Assembly (NCBI RefSeq): GCF_009707865.1
Contig: NZ_WMBA01000004.1
Location: 1 to 64,000, forward strand
Length of the DNA: 64,000 nucleotides
Source: Amycolatopsis pithecellobii
GTDB lineage: Bacteria; Actinomycetota; Actinomycetes; Mycobacteriales; Pseudonocardiaceae
Direction of reading: 5' to 3'
Of the stretch, positions 50,473 through 58,652 are shown piece by piece (the first letter of the stretch is position 1; each line of letters begins with the position of its first letter). The notes beneath the pieces are model-generated. The model saw nothing but the letters and a program-made list of their open reading frames with translations. It was not told where the DNA came from and ran no database searches. The position numbers and the translations under genes are program-made.

Positions 50473-51854
50473 CCAGCACCCTTCCTCAGCTCGCTGCGGT
50501 AGGTCTCACGCAGGCCCCAGACCACGCAAACCGTTGATATCACTGCCAATCCGGACAGGTAGCCGACGACGGACCAGATGGTGCCCGTGCTCGAAAGCAG
50601 TGAACCGGATACCAGCGGCGCCGACCCCGCGAAGATCGCGAACGGCAGGTTGTAGGCCAGGGCGCTGGCACTGTAGCGGAGCCGGGTCGGGAACATCTCG
50701 GCGAGCGTGACGTTCAGGGACACGTTGGTCAGCCAGATCGGCACCATGAACAGCAGCTGTCCCAGCAGGAGAATGGCGAAGCCGTGGTTGTGCATGAGTA
50801 GCACCGAAAATGGCATGAGCACGATGGCGAGGCCGCAACCCCAGGCGAACAAGGGCTTCCGGCCGAATCGGTCGGTCAGCCGGCCGACGGGGAACACCAT
50901 CAGTGCCACCACGGCGAGGCTGATGGTGCCGGTCAGCAACGCTTGAGACCCGGACAGGCCGAGATTGCGCTTGAGGTAGCTGGGGATGAAAGCGATGAAG
51001 GTCGGTGCGATCGTGGCCGGTGCGAGCGCGCATCCGGCGTACACGAGAATCGGCTTCCACTGGGTCCGCACAGTCTCGGAGAAGGGTGCCTTCGCCCGCT
51101 CGTCACCACCTCGGCGCCGCGACGTCAGCGCCTCGAACTCCGGGGTTTCCCGGATCCGCATCCGGAGCAGCAGGCCCACCACGGTGAGTGGGAGCGCGAT
51201 GAGGAACGGGATCCGCCACCCCCCGCCTGTCATCGTCTGATCGCCGAGCAGGCCGCTCACCAGCGCCGCGACGCCACTGCCTGCCAGCAGACCGACGAAG
51301 GTGCTGCTGGACAGCGCGGAGGTGTAGCGGCCTCGGCGCCCGGCGGGTGCGTACTCGACGATGAACGACACCGCACCGGGAAACTCACCGCCCTGGCTCA
51401 GTCCTTGTATGACACGCAACAGCACCAGCAACATCGGCGCGAGCAAGCCGACCGAGCCGTGCGTGGGCAGAAGACCGACCGCCGCGGTGCCGAGCCCCAT
51501 CAGGATGAGGGACCACGCCAGGGTGCTCCGACGTCCCAGCCGGTCACCGAAACGTCCGAAGAGTATTCCGCCGAGGGGCCGGATGAAGAAAGACAGGCCG
51601 TAGACGAGGTAGACGCTCAGCAGCGACGCGACTGGATCATGACTGGGAAAGAAAGAGGCCGCCAGGTACGGCGCCATGTAGCCGTAGATGCCGAAATCGA
51701 ACTGCTCGATGAAATTGCCCACCGAACCACCGAGCAACGCCTTGCGTGTCTCGCGTTTCAGTTGCTCCGGCTCGGGCTCCGGCGCCCGCGGGCCGGATGG
51801 TGCCGTAGCCGGAGGAATCGCTTCACGCTTGGTCTCGCCCTCGATACCGCTCAT
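50439..51854 (-). CDS. MHS-family MFS transporter (proline/betaine, shikimate or citrate type)
   Basis: A 471-residue major-facilitator protein of the metabolite:H+ symporter group: GNFIEQFDFGIYGYMAPYLAASFFP is the typical first helix, FGRFGDRLGRRSTLAWSLILMG the loop 2-3 signature and VIQGLSQGGEFPGAVSFIVEYAP the MHS helix 4-5 motif; GRLTDRFGRKPLF is the equivalent in the second half. ATG 51854 follows AAGGGAG. Likely imports a dicarboxylate, aromatic acid or osmolyte with protons. A GTGAT...ATCAC inverted repeat lies 38 bases upstream. Confidence 0.88.
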   Translation of the reverse strand: MSGIEGETKREAIPPATAPSGPRAPEPEPEQLKRETRKALLGGSVGNFIEQFDFGIYGYMAPYLAASFFPSHDPVASLLSVYLVYGLSFFIRPLGGILFGRFGDRLGRRSTLAWSLILMGLGTAAVGLLPTHGSVGLLAPMLLVLLRVIQGLSQGGEFPGAVSFIVEYAPAGRRGRYTSALSSSTFVGLLAGSGVAALVSGLLGDQTMTGGGWRIPFLIALPLTVVGLLLRMRIRETPEFEALTSRRRGGDERAKAPFSETVRTQWKPILVYAGCALAPATIAPTFIAFIPSYLKRNLGLSGSQALLTGTISLAVVALMVFPVGRLTDRFGRKPLFAWGCGLAIVLMPFSVLLMHNHGFAILLLGQLLFMVPIWLTNVSLNVTLAEMFPTRLRYSASALAYNLPFAIFAGSAPLVSGSLLSSTGTIWSVVGYLSGLAVISTVCVVWGLRETYRSELRKGAGHSVSPGEIHR

Positions 51855-52194
51855 GACACTCCCTTGAGTCATCGGCGGGGATTCTGGCTGGGTGATTTTG
51901 TATCACATTTGGCCGAGCGTCAACCCTCCCGGAGCGGTCGTTGACCCCAGGCTGACAACTCGTCGAGTGTGCTGGGGCCCGGCGTACTCGCACCCGGTCG
52001 CATGGTGGACAGCGTTGGCGGAAGCGGTGGTCGGGTAGATCTCGCCGCTGGCGACGTGGTTCGCGAGCGAAACGCGGCTCGTCGGCGTGTGACTCCGCAA
52101 ACATGGCGGTCACCTTGATCGACACCGTGGAGACGGGCACTCTTGCTTGCTCAGCTAGGATACTTTATCAGAAACGAGCTGAAGGGACGTGACC
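51855..52194. other. Divergent intergenic region with inverted repeat 51892-51906
   Basis: 340 bases between the MHS transporter and the SDR gene. GTGATTTTGTATCAC at 51892-51906 is an inverted repeat in an AT-rich patch and may be an operator for the transporter. Near 52158, TAGGATACTTTATC is a plausible -10 area for the SDR gene. No short gene was recognised in between. Confidence 0.5.
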
Positions 52195-53010
52195 ATGAGC
52201 GACAAGGAGCTGGCCGGCCGGATCTCGGTGGTGACCGGGGGAGCGATGGGCATCGGAAAGGCGATCGCCCGGACGTTCGCCGCGGCGGGGGCGCATGTGG
52301 TGGTCGCCGACCTGGCCCTCGAAGACGGCGAAGCCACGGTCGGCGAGATCATCGGCGACGGCGGCTCGGCGGAGTTCGTCGCCACCGATGTGGCCAGCCG
52401 CACGGCCTGGGTGTCGCTGGGGGAACACCTGCGGCGCGAACACGGGGGCCTTGATGTGCTCGTGAGCAACGCGGGGCTGGTCAACCGCCAATCGATCATG
52501 GGCACCGTGGAAGCGGACCTGCGCCGTACCGTCGATGTCAACCTGGTGGGCCCCCTGCTCGGCCTCCAGCAACTCGCGCCGGTGATGCGGGAGCGAGGGG
52601 GCGGGTCGATGATCCTGATCTCCTCGACCTCCGGCATGATGGGCCACCTCGACGCCGGCTACTCCGCCACCAAGTGGGGGCTGCGCGGGCTCGCCAAAAC
52701 CGCGGCGATCGAGTTCGCCGGCTGGGGAATCCGGGCGAACTCGGTACATCCGGGAACGATTCCGACGGCAGCGCACGCCAACGCGCCACAGGGGCATGCC
52801 GAAGCGTGGCGCGCGCTCGTCCCCCTGCACCGTGCCGGGACGCCGGACGAGGTCGCGCAGGCCGTGCTCTTCCTCGCTTCGGACCGATCGGCTTATGTGA
52901 CCGGCACCGAAATCGTCGTCGACGGCGGATTGACCAACGGCGGCGTCAGCACCGCTCGCCTGCACTTGCTGGATCGGCTCAGCCACGAACCGGACGGCGC
53001 CCGAAGCTGA
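52195..53010 (+). CDS. Short-chain dehydrogenase/reductase
   Basis: A 271-residue classical SDR with TGGAMGIG at about residues 15-22, SNAG (VLVSNAGLVN), catalytic Ser in LISSTSGMMG and Tyr/Lys in YSATKWGLRG. The end VDGGLTNGG is typical of 3-oxoacyl reductase or steroid dehydrogenase relatives, with an extra C-terminal tail of about 20 residues. ATG 52195 follows AAGGGA. It is divergent from the MHS transporter and may use its substrate. A hairpin follows the stop. Confidence 0.88.
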   Translation: MSDKELAGRISVVTGGAMGIGKAIARTFAAAGAHVVVADLALEDGEATVGEIIGDGGSAEFVATDVASRTAWVSLGEHLRREHGGLDVLVSNAGLVNRQSIMGTVEADLRRTVDVNLVGPLLGLQQLAPVMRERGGGSMILISSTSGMMGHLDAGYSATKWGLRGLAKTAAIEFAGWGIRANSVHPGTIPTAAHANAPQGHAEAWRALVPLHRAGTPDEVAQAVLFLASDRSAYVTGTEIVVDGGLTNGGVSTARLHLLDRLSHEPDGARS

Positions 53011-53020
53011 CGCCCGCTGG

Positions 53021-53045
53021 CCGCGGCGATCACCCACCGCCGCGG
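53021..53045. terminator. Hairpin between convergent SDR and YcaC-like genes
   Basis: Eight-base perfect stem CCGCGGCG/CGCCGCGG with a nine-base loop, between two convergent stop codons. Confidence 0.55.
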
Positions 53046-53057
53046 GCAGGGTTCCGT

Positions 53058-53687
53058 TCAGGCCGTAGCGGCGAGCGCCTCGCGGGCGGCGCTGTGCTGA
53101 AGCATCGCCCCGAGGGCCGGGGAGTGCTCCATCATCAGACCCACGAACTGCTGCACCGTTTCGAGGTTGGCATAGCTGCCTTGGAATTCGGACGCCGCGG
53201 CGAGCCAGGTGATCGGCTTGGCGCCGGCCGCCACCAGCCGCTGAATCGCGGCCTCGTGCGTCTCCGCGGTCTCGCCCGCGACCGCGTCGACCACGATGTA
53301 GACCTCGAAGCCCCGGTCGAGGGCGGCGAGCGCGGTCTGCGCGACACAACCCTCGGTCATCAGGCCGGAGACAAGGAGTGTGCGCCGCCCGCTTTCCTCG
53401 ACGGCGCGGGCGAAATCAGGCGTGTCGAAGGCATTGAAGTTGCCACCGCGGACGATGACCTCGGTGTCGCCCAAGGTCTCCTTGAGCGGCGCGACCAGCG
53501 GACCGGGCCCGTCGGTGTCGGCGCCATTGGTCACGATCAGCGGAACGTCGTAGATCTTGCCGGTCTTGGCGAGTGCCACCGCCGCGTTGACGTGCTCGGC
53601 GACCTGGTGGGACCGGAACAGGTTGAGGAAGCCCACCGCGTGGTCGATCATGACGATCGCCGTCTGTTCCTTGATGAGAATGGACAT
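53058..53687 (-). CDS. YcaC-like isochorismatase-family hydrolase
   Basis: A 209-residue cysteine hydrolase homologue. Asp15 is in AIVMIDHAVGFL, the nucleophilic cysteine in LVSGLMTEGCVAQTALAAL, and the basic position is Arg in VIVRGGNFNAFDTPDF as in YcaC rather than the Lys of nicotinamidases. The C-terminal KPITWLAAASEFQ segment is also YcaC-like. Substrate unknown. It is downstream of a MarR gene and a small degenerate reading frame on the same strand and is probably induced with them. Confidence 0.87.
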   Translation of the reverse strand: MSILIKEQTAIVMIDHAVGFLNLFRSHQVAEHVNAAVALAKTGKIYDVPLIVTNGADTDGPGPLVAPLKETLGDTEVIVRGGNFNAFDTPDFARAVEESGRRTLLVSGLMTEGCVAQTALAALDRGFEVYIVVDAVAGETAETHEAAIQRLVAAGAKPITWLAAASEFQGSYANLETVQQFVGLMMEHSPALGAMLQHSAAREALAATA

Positions 53688-53702
53688 TCTGTCTCCTTTT
53701 CA

Positions 53703-53965
53703 CTAGCCGGCCGCGCTGGCGGCCGGAACCTGGAGGGGGAACTTGTGGTGCAAGACGTTGCCGGGATCGGCTCGCCGGGGTGGACGGTCTCGAGCATGAT
53801 CGCCCCAAGCCGCGACGCTGAGCACGACCCGGAGAAGCGGCCGTGTTCGCGGACGAGGCCGGCGACCGCGCCGCTCAGGTCCGCATCGAGCTGGTCCAGA
53901 GTGGCGGTGCTCAGCCGGGGTGAGGCCGTCCGCACCGCTACGCAAACCACCTTCGAGATGGTCAT
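53703..53965 (-). pseudogene. Degenerate small gene, possibly the remnant of an FAD-oxidase-like C-terminus
   Basis: An ATG at 53965 overlaps the MarR stop (ATGA) and opens MTISKVVCVAVRTASPRL and about 60 more residues with coding-like composition. This frame then runs out of phase into the next gene, while another frame ends properly at 53703 with RADPGNVLHHKFPLQVPAA, resembling the DPGN(V/L)F.xN tails of the BBE oxidases in this window. The simplest reading is a frameshifted and truncated gene. It could also be a short real protein; homology was not testable here. Confidence 0.4.
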
Positions 53966-54423
53966 CAGCCGCGCTCGGCGGCTCGCTGCTGGACGTGGTC
54001 CAGCACGGCGGTGAGTGTCGCGTCGAATTCGTCCAGCCGGCCGGACTCGATCCCGTCGAGGAACCAGTACCTGGCTGAGCGCAGGTGTGGCGCCAGCGCG
54101 TCGCGGTACGCGATGCGGCCGGCGTCGGTGATGGTGACCACCGCGGCCCGGGCGTCGCTCGCGTCGCCGCGGGCACGGGTGATCAGGCCACGCTCTTGCA
54201 TGCGGCGCAGCTGGTGGGAGAGCCGGCCGGTATCCCAGTCGAGCGCGCGTGCACAGTGCGTGGACCGCATCGTGCCGCCGGGGGCATGGGCAAGCTCGGC
54301 GAGAACGGTGAAGTCGGCGTCCGACAGGCCGGAGGTCTCGGCCAGGTCGCGGCCCACCTCGCGGCGAACCGCCTCGCTGAGCAGGACGAAGGTCTGCCAC
54401 ACCCGGTGCTGTTGCGCTGACAT
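53965..54423 (-). CDS. MarR family transcriptional regulator
   Basis: A 152-residue winged-helix protein: VLAELAHAPGGTMRSTHCARALDWDTGRLSHQLRRMQERGLITRARGDASDARAAVVTITDAG is the HTH and wing with a W-D helix 3 typical of one actinobacterial MarR group. ATG 54423 is chosen because a promoter with two operator palindromes ends just before it; GTG 54435 would lie inside an operator. It very likely represses itself and the downstream YcaC-like gene. Confidence 0.87.
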   Translation of the reverse strand: MSAQQHRVWQTFVLLSEAVRREVGRDLAETSGLSDADFTVLAELAHAPGGTMRSTHCARALDWDTGRLSHQLRRMQERGLITRARGDASDARAAVVTITDAGRIAYRDALAPHLRSARYWFLDGIESGRLDEFDATLTAVLDHVQQRAAERG

Positions 54424-54425
54424 TC

Positions 54426-54472
54426 TTGCTGACACATCAGCAAGATTAGCGCAGTTGCTGACGCGTCAGCAA
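54426..54472 (-). promoter_or_regulatory. Promoter with twin 18-bp operator palindromes
   Basis: TTGCTGACGCGTCAGCAA (54455-54472) is a perfect palindrome, and TTGCTGACACATCAGCAA (54426-54443) has the same seven-base arms, centre to centre 29 bp. Read on the minus strand, TTGCTG at 54472-54467 is a -35 box, TAATCT at 54448-54443 a -10 box with 18-bp spacing. One operator covers -35, the other the start region. Confidence 0.85.
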
Positions 54473-54588
54473 AGTCTGACCCGTCACAACGGCGAATTGT
54501 GGATGGCCTCGCTGCACCGCGACGTCAACCCGCCGGCCGGAACGTAGTGCGGCCGGCGGCGACTGCCGGACTCCGCGAGTGTGTGCCG

Positions 54589-55032
54589 TCAGGCGGGGTC
54601 GACGCGGAACACGGCGATCCGATGGGCCGCCGCGGCGACGCCGTCCGGGGTGGCGTCCTCGGCCAGGCCGGTCGTCACGAATCGTTTGCCGACACTCGCC
54701 GGGCTGTCGGCCACCAGTTCCCGCAACAACGGCCCGCGCTGGTCCACGGGAACCTCGGTCAGGCGGGCGGTCGCGGCCCTCCGGCCCCGGGTCAGGGTGA
54801 CCGTGTCCGCCGCCCGGGCGTTGGCCACCCAGGAAGCCTTCGGGAAGGCCTGGAAAATGTACCGGCCGGTGTGCAGCTTGTTCACCGCGATCGGGAAGGT
54901 GAGCATCCTCCCCGTGCGCCGGCCTTTCACCGTCAGCGGCTGCATCGGGCCGAATGCGATGCCGACCCGGTGCAGTCCGACGATCACCTTGTTGATGGCG
55001 TTGACCCTGGTTCGGTAGGTGTTGTCATCCAT
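54589..55032 (-). CDS. Deazaflavin-dependent nitroreductase family protein (DUF385)
   Basis: A 147-residue protein of the F420H2-dependent DDN/DUF385 family found in actinobacteria: NKVIVGLHRVGIAFGPMQPLTVKGRRTGRMLTFPIAVNK contains the conserved GRRTG loop that contacts F420 in this fold, and WVANARAADTVTLTRGRR is typical. ATG 55032 is preferred because TATAGT on the minus strand at 55047-55042 would start the transcript there (leaderless); ATG 55041 is possible. It is divergent from a MarR gene. It may reduce quinones or other acceptors. Confidence 0.82.
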   Translation of the reverse strand: MDDNTYRTRVNAINKVIVGLHRVGIAFGPMQPLTVKGRRTGRMLTFPIAVNKLHTGRYIFQAFPKASWVANARAADTVTLTRGRRAATARLTEVPVDQRGPLLRELVADSPASVGKRFVTTGLAEDATPDGVAAAAHRIAVFRVDPA

Positions 55033-55040
55033 GGAAACCA

Positions 55041-55081
55041 TACTATATGAAAACCGTAGAATATCGAAAGCGTACTATGTG
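55041..55081. promoter_or_regulatory. AT-rich divergent promoter with direct repeats
   Basis: TACTATATG at 55041-55049 and TACTATGTG at 55073-55081 are near-identical direct repeats 32 bases apart, in the AT-rich space between the nitroreductase relative and the MarR gene. The first contains the -10 box of the former. They are candidate sites for the MarR protein. Confidence 0.5.
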
Positions 55082-55128
55082 GCGCGGAGGTCAGGCCGGC
55101 CTCCGGGAGCCGAGCGACAGGAAGCGCG

Positions 55129-55620
55129 ATGAGTGACGGGACGGACCGGGCGGCGAGGCGGCGGCGCCGGCAGCTGACGACCGCCGTGAAAGATGCCCTG
55201 CGCGACCTGAACATTCAGCTGTCGCTGCTCAATCGGAGATTCGGTGGCCGGATCGAGCTCCGCGATGTCGACTGGACCTGCCTCGACCTCATCAACCGGC
55301 ACGGACCGCTTTCCCCCACGGAGCTGGCCCGCCGCGCCGGGGTCCACCCGGCCACGCTGACCGGGATCCTGGACCGGATGCAGAAGCGTGGCTGGATAGT
55401 GCGTGAGCGCGATCCCGGGTCGCCGGACCGGCGGGCGGTGACGCTGCGCGGGGTGCGAGAGCGCAACGCTGAACTGTTTCAGGTGTTTTCGGGCATGAAC
55501 ACACGCATGGACGAGCTGTGTGAGCATTACTCGGAGGCCGAACTCGAAGTGATCGCCGACTTTCTGCGGCGAACAGGTGTCGCCGGGCGCGAATCCGCCG
55601 AGGACCTGATGGAAGCTTGA
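55129..55620 (+). CDS. MarR family transcriptional regulator
   Basis: A 163-residue winged-helix regulator: DWTCLDLINRHGPLSPTELARRAGVHPATLTGILDRMQKRGWIVRERDPGSPDRRAVTLRGV forms the DNA-binding core. The N-terminus is strongly basic (RAARRRRRQL). ATG 55129 is preceded by GAAGCGCG-type purines only. It is divergent from the F420-type reductase gene and is presumed to control it, an arrangement seen for quinone- or redox-sensing MarR proteins. Confidence 0.86.
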   Translation: MSDGTDRAARRRRRQLTTAVKDALRDLNIQLSLLNRRFGGRIELRDVDWTCLDLINRHGPLSPTELARRAGVHPATLTGILDRMQKRGWIVRERDPGSPDRRAVTLRGVRERNAELFQVFSGMNTRMDELCEHYSEAELEVIADFLRRTGVAGRESAEDLMEA

Positions 55621-55816
55621 CCGGTGTCGTTGTCACGCAGCCGTCATTTTCGGGTGATCCGATAGCGCTCGGCCCGTACAGGCTTGCGATCATTGTCGCG
55701 CTCTCCAGCGACGCACGCGACCTGCCTGGTCGTTGTGAAACTTGGCGTGGGGCGGCCACGTCGGATTGTAAATATGTGTTTCGTTCCCTCCATGCATCAA
55801 GGGGCATCCGCGTCGC

Positions 55817-56179
55817 TCACCCCAGTGCCAGCACGAGGCCGGCCGCGACGAGCAGTCCGGCCGTGAGCCCGTGGATGCCCAGCGCGGTCGAGAGTTTCCC
55901 GCCGTTGGTGCGCACGATGATGGCGTCCCCTACCGGCGTGAGGGCCGCGGCGACCAGTGCCCAGCCGAGTGTCGCGGGGCCGGCGGCGGCCCAGACGACG
56001 AGCGGTACCACTCCGGAGGTGATGTCGCGGACGCCCTTGATCGCGGTCAGGGCGCGGAGATTGTCGGCGGCGACACCGAAGTCGAGCGTCGCCCGCCGAG
56101 GTGTCAGGAGGAACCGGGTGCCGAGGCCGATGATGCCGGCACATCCGATGAGCGCGACCACCAGCGCGGTGACATGCAT
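55817..56179 (-). CDS. DUF4267-like small membrane protein
   Basis: A 120-residue protein with four hydrophobic segments (VTALVVALIGCAGIIGLGTRFLL; DITSGVVPLVVWAAAG; ATLGWALVAAALTPVGD; LGIHGLTAGLLVAAGLVLAL). The RATLDFGV and IKGVRDITSG segments are characteristic of the DUF4267 family. ATG 56179 follows GGAAGGGA. It is divergent from a TetR gene, with a palindromic operator between. Function of the family is not established. Confidence 0.82.
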   Translation of the reverse strand: MHVTALVVALIGCAGIIGLGTRFLLTPRRATLDFGVAADNLRALTAIKGVRDITSGVVPLVVWAAAGPATLGWALVAAALTPVGDAIIVRTNGGKLSTALGIHGLTAGLLVAAGLVLALG

Positions 56180-56200
56180 GGTGAAGTCCCTTCCAGGTTT

Positions 56201-56231
56201 GTCTAGCAACGTTATCTAACCATGCTAGACT
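56201..56231. promoter_or_regulatory. TetR operator and leaderless promoter
   Basis: Perfect eight-base arms GTCTAGCA (56201-56208) and TGCTAGAC (56223-56230). TAGACT at 56226-56231 is a likely -10 box with the transcript starting at or next to ATG 56238. The left arm is 22 bases before the DUF4267 start, so both divergent genes can be controlled. Confidence 0.75.
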
Positions 56232-56237
56232 ATCGTC

Positions 56238-56780
56238 ATGTCACCGAGACCGGCCCCGAATCTGGACCTGAGACGCGATCAGATCGTCCGCGCCGCCCGG
56301 GACCTCGCCGAGTCCGATGGTTGGGCCGCCGTCACGATGCGCCGCCTCGCCGGGGAACTCGGCGTCACCCAGCCGGTGCTCTATTCGGCCTTCGCCGGCC
56401 GCCAGGCGCTCATCGACGCGGTGGCGCTCAACGGCTTCGGTGACGTCGCCGCGGCGCTGGAGGCGGTGGACGCCTCGCCCATGCCGCGGATGCGTGCCTA
56501 CCTCGACTTCGCCGCCGCACACCCCCGGGTCTACGAGGCGATGTTCTCGATGCCCTCGGGGCTGGCCTTCGCCGCCGACGACACTCCCGAACCGCTCCGA
56601 CGTGCGTTCTCGGGCATCCGCGACGCGTTCGGGGATGCCGACGGCACCCGGGCGGAGGTCGCCTGGTCGGCACTGCACGGCCTGGCCACCCTCCAGGCCG
56701 CCGGACGCCTCACCCCGGGCCAGGCGCAGGCCCGGCTCGACCTTGCCCACCGCATGCTCACCCAGCTGGAGACCCGTTGA
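56238..56780 (+). CDS. TetR family transcriptional regulator
   Basis: A 180-residue regulator with helix-turn-helix DQIVRAARDLAESDGWAAVTMRRLAGELGVTQPVLYSAFAGRQALIDAVA and a short helical ligand domain. It is probably leaderless. A GTCTAGCA/TGCTAGAC palindrome overlaps its promoter. Divergent from the DUF4267 protein and 31 bases upstream of a CocE-type hydrolase with which it may be co-transcribed. Confidence 0.88.
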   Translation: MSPRPAPNLDLRRDQIVRAARDLAESDGWAAVTMRRLAGELGVTQPVLYSAFAGRQALIDAVALNGFGDVAAALEAVDASPMPRMRAYLDFAAAHPRVYEAMFSMPSGLAFAADDTPEPLRRAFSGIRDAFGDADGTRAEVAWSALHGLATLQAAGRLTPGQAQARLDLAHRMLTQLETR

Positions 56781-56811
56781 TGAGCAAACCAGGACCTGGA
56801 CAGGAGTAGAC

Positions 56812-58569
56812 ATGGCCAAGCTACTGGAAGAAGAGGCTCGCGAGGGCTTCGTCGTTGTCGAGCGGGATGTACGGATACCCACCAGAGACGGCGGCTTTGT
56901 CGCAGCCGACGTGTACCGGCCGGCCGGGTCAGGCCCGTTCCCGGCGCTGTATGCCGTGTCTCCCTACGGCAAGGACTGGGTGGATCTGCCCGCGATCCCG
57001 GCCTTCCGCCACCGCGAAACCGGCGACATCGCTTTCTACGTCGAGCACGGGTATGCCTACGTCCACGCCGATACCCGGGGCACCGGACATTCGACGTTCG
57101 GTGAGTGGGAGGTCCTTGCGAAGGCGGAGCAGCACGACGTCTACGACAGCATCGAGTGGATCGCCGGCCGGCCTTGGTCTTCTGGCCGGGTCGGGATGAT
57201 AGGGGAGTCGTACTACGCCATACCGATGTGGCTCGCCGCCGCCGACAAGCCGCCGCATCTGACCACGATCGTCGTCTATGACGGTGCCGTGGACCTCTAC
57301 CGCGATGCCCTTTACCACGGCGGCGTGCTTTCGGTCGGGTTCTTGAACTGGTGGCATACCAACACCCGGGCACTCACCCTGCTCGATCCCGTGGAACGCC
57401 TCACCGTTCCCGCACCGGAGAACCAAGCCGCGTTCGACTTCGTCGGCCAAGTGCTGCGCCATCCGTCCTACGACGGGTTCTGGCAGGAACGAACCCCCGT
57501 CGATCGCCTCGCGGACATCGACATCCCGGTCTATTCGATCGGGAACTGGAACCAGGCCGGCCTGCACCTGCGCGGGAACCTTTACGGCTACGAACAAATC
57601 CGCGGCCCCAAGAAGTTGCTCGTCAACGGCGGGCCGATCGGGGACGCCCACTCATCCATCAACATCTTCAACGATCAGGGCTTTCACGAGCACCTCCTGG
57701 GCTGGTTCGACCAGTGGCTCAAGGGAGTCGACACCGGAATACTCGACGAGCCTCCTGTGCGCGTCTCTGTTCGGCCCGAGGGTTCTCACCGTGCGGCCCG
57801 TGATTGGCCCTTGCCGGGCACGACCATGCGCCCGTTGTATCTGACATCCGGGCCATCCGGCGCCACGTCTTCGCTGAACGACGGCAGGCTGAGCTGGGAG
57901 CCGTCCACAGTGGACGAAGACGCCACCCGGTACCCCTATCCCGCGGATCACTGGGCGGGCTGGCCGGGCCTCGGCAATGCCACCATCAGCCAGGGGCGGC
58001 CGCCGGAGAACCTGTCGAATCTGTGCAGCTGGACCACTGAACCGCTGGAAACCGACCTGGAAATCTGTGGCGGCCTCGTCCTGTATTTGTATGCCGGCTC
58101 CGACCAGGCCGACACCCAGTTCATCGTCCGCGTCGTCGATCAGGCACCGCCGGCCGGCGACATCCCCGCCGCGGCGCAGGCACCCTGGGCGCCCATCGTC
58201 ACCCGCGGCTGGCTCCGTTCGGCACACCGCGACACCGACCCCGCCCGTTCCACGCCGCAGCGCCCTTGGCACCCGCACGACAAGGCCGAACCACTCGTCC
58301 CGGGACAGATCGCGGAATTCGCCATCGAGATCCTGCCGACCGCTTGGGTGTTCCAGAAGGGACACCGGATCCGGCTCGACATCTCCAACGCCGACTCCGC
58401 CGCGCTCGACGCACCCTGGACCCACCACTACGGCACTCGCCGGGGAACCGACACCTACCACCATGACCGGGTCCGGCCCAGTCGCCTGCTGCTCCCGATT
58501 CCTCCGGCTGACGCCTGGATCGGCGAACCCACACCCCCGCGGCCCAGTGGCGCGCCCGGAGCGCCGTGA
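56812..58569 (+). CDS. CocE/NonD family hydrolase (X-Pro dipeptidyl-peptidase-like)
   Basis: A 585-residue alpha/beta-hydrolase of the CocE family. Early RDVRIPTRDGGFVAADVYRP and DTRGTGHSTFGEW are typical; the nucleophile serine is in VGMIGESYYAIPMWLAA, the acid is expected in IPVYSIGNWNQAG-to-INIFND region and the histidine in GGPIGDAHSS. The C-terminal jelly-roll domain (CSWTTEPLETDLEICGGLVLYLYAG to RIRLDISNADS) is the X-Pro peptidase C-terminal type. No signal peptide. It cleaves esters, lactams or acyl-peptides; the substrate is unknown. Preceded by CAGGAG. Confidence 0.88.
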   Translation: MAKLLEEEAREGFVVVERDVRIPTRDGGFVAADVYRPAGSGPFPALYAVSPYGKDWVDLPAIPAFRHRETGDIAFYVEHGYAYVHADTRGTGHSTFGEWEVLAKAEQHDVYDSIEWIAGRPWSSGRVGMIGESYYAIPMWLAAADKPPHLTTIVVYDGAVDLYRDALYHGGVLSVGFLNWWHTNTRALTLLDPVERLTVPAPENQAAFDFVGQVLRHPSYDGFWQERTPVDRLADIDIPVYSIGNWNQAGLHLRGNLYGYEQIRGPKKLLVNGGPIGDAHSSINIFNDQGFHEHLLGWFDQWLKGVDTGILDEPPVRVSVRPEGSHRAARDWPLPGTTMRPLYLTSGPSGATSSLNDGRLSWEPSTVDEDATRYPYPADHWAGWPGLGNATISQGRPPENLSNLCSWTTEPLETDLEICGGLVLYLYAGSDQADTQFIVRVVDQAPPAGDIPAAAQAPWAPIVTRGWLRSAHRDTDPARSTPQRPWHPHDKAEPLVPGQIAEFAIEILPTAWVFQKGHRIRLDISNADSAALDAPWTHHYGTRRGTDTYHHDRVRPSRLLLPIPPADAWIGEPTPPRPSGAPGAP

Positions 58570-58652
58570 TCTCTGCCGGTCATGACTTTTGTCCTTGTGG
58601 CGGGGACGTCCTGCCCTGTACCGAACGATGGCAGCCGCACCATGGTGGGGGC

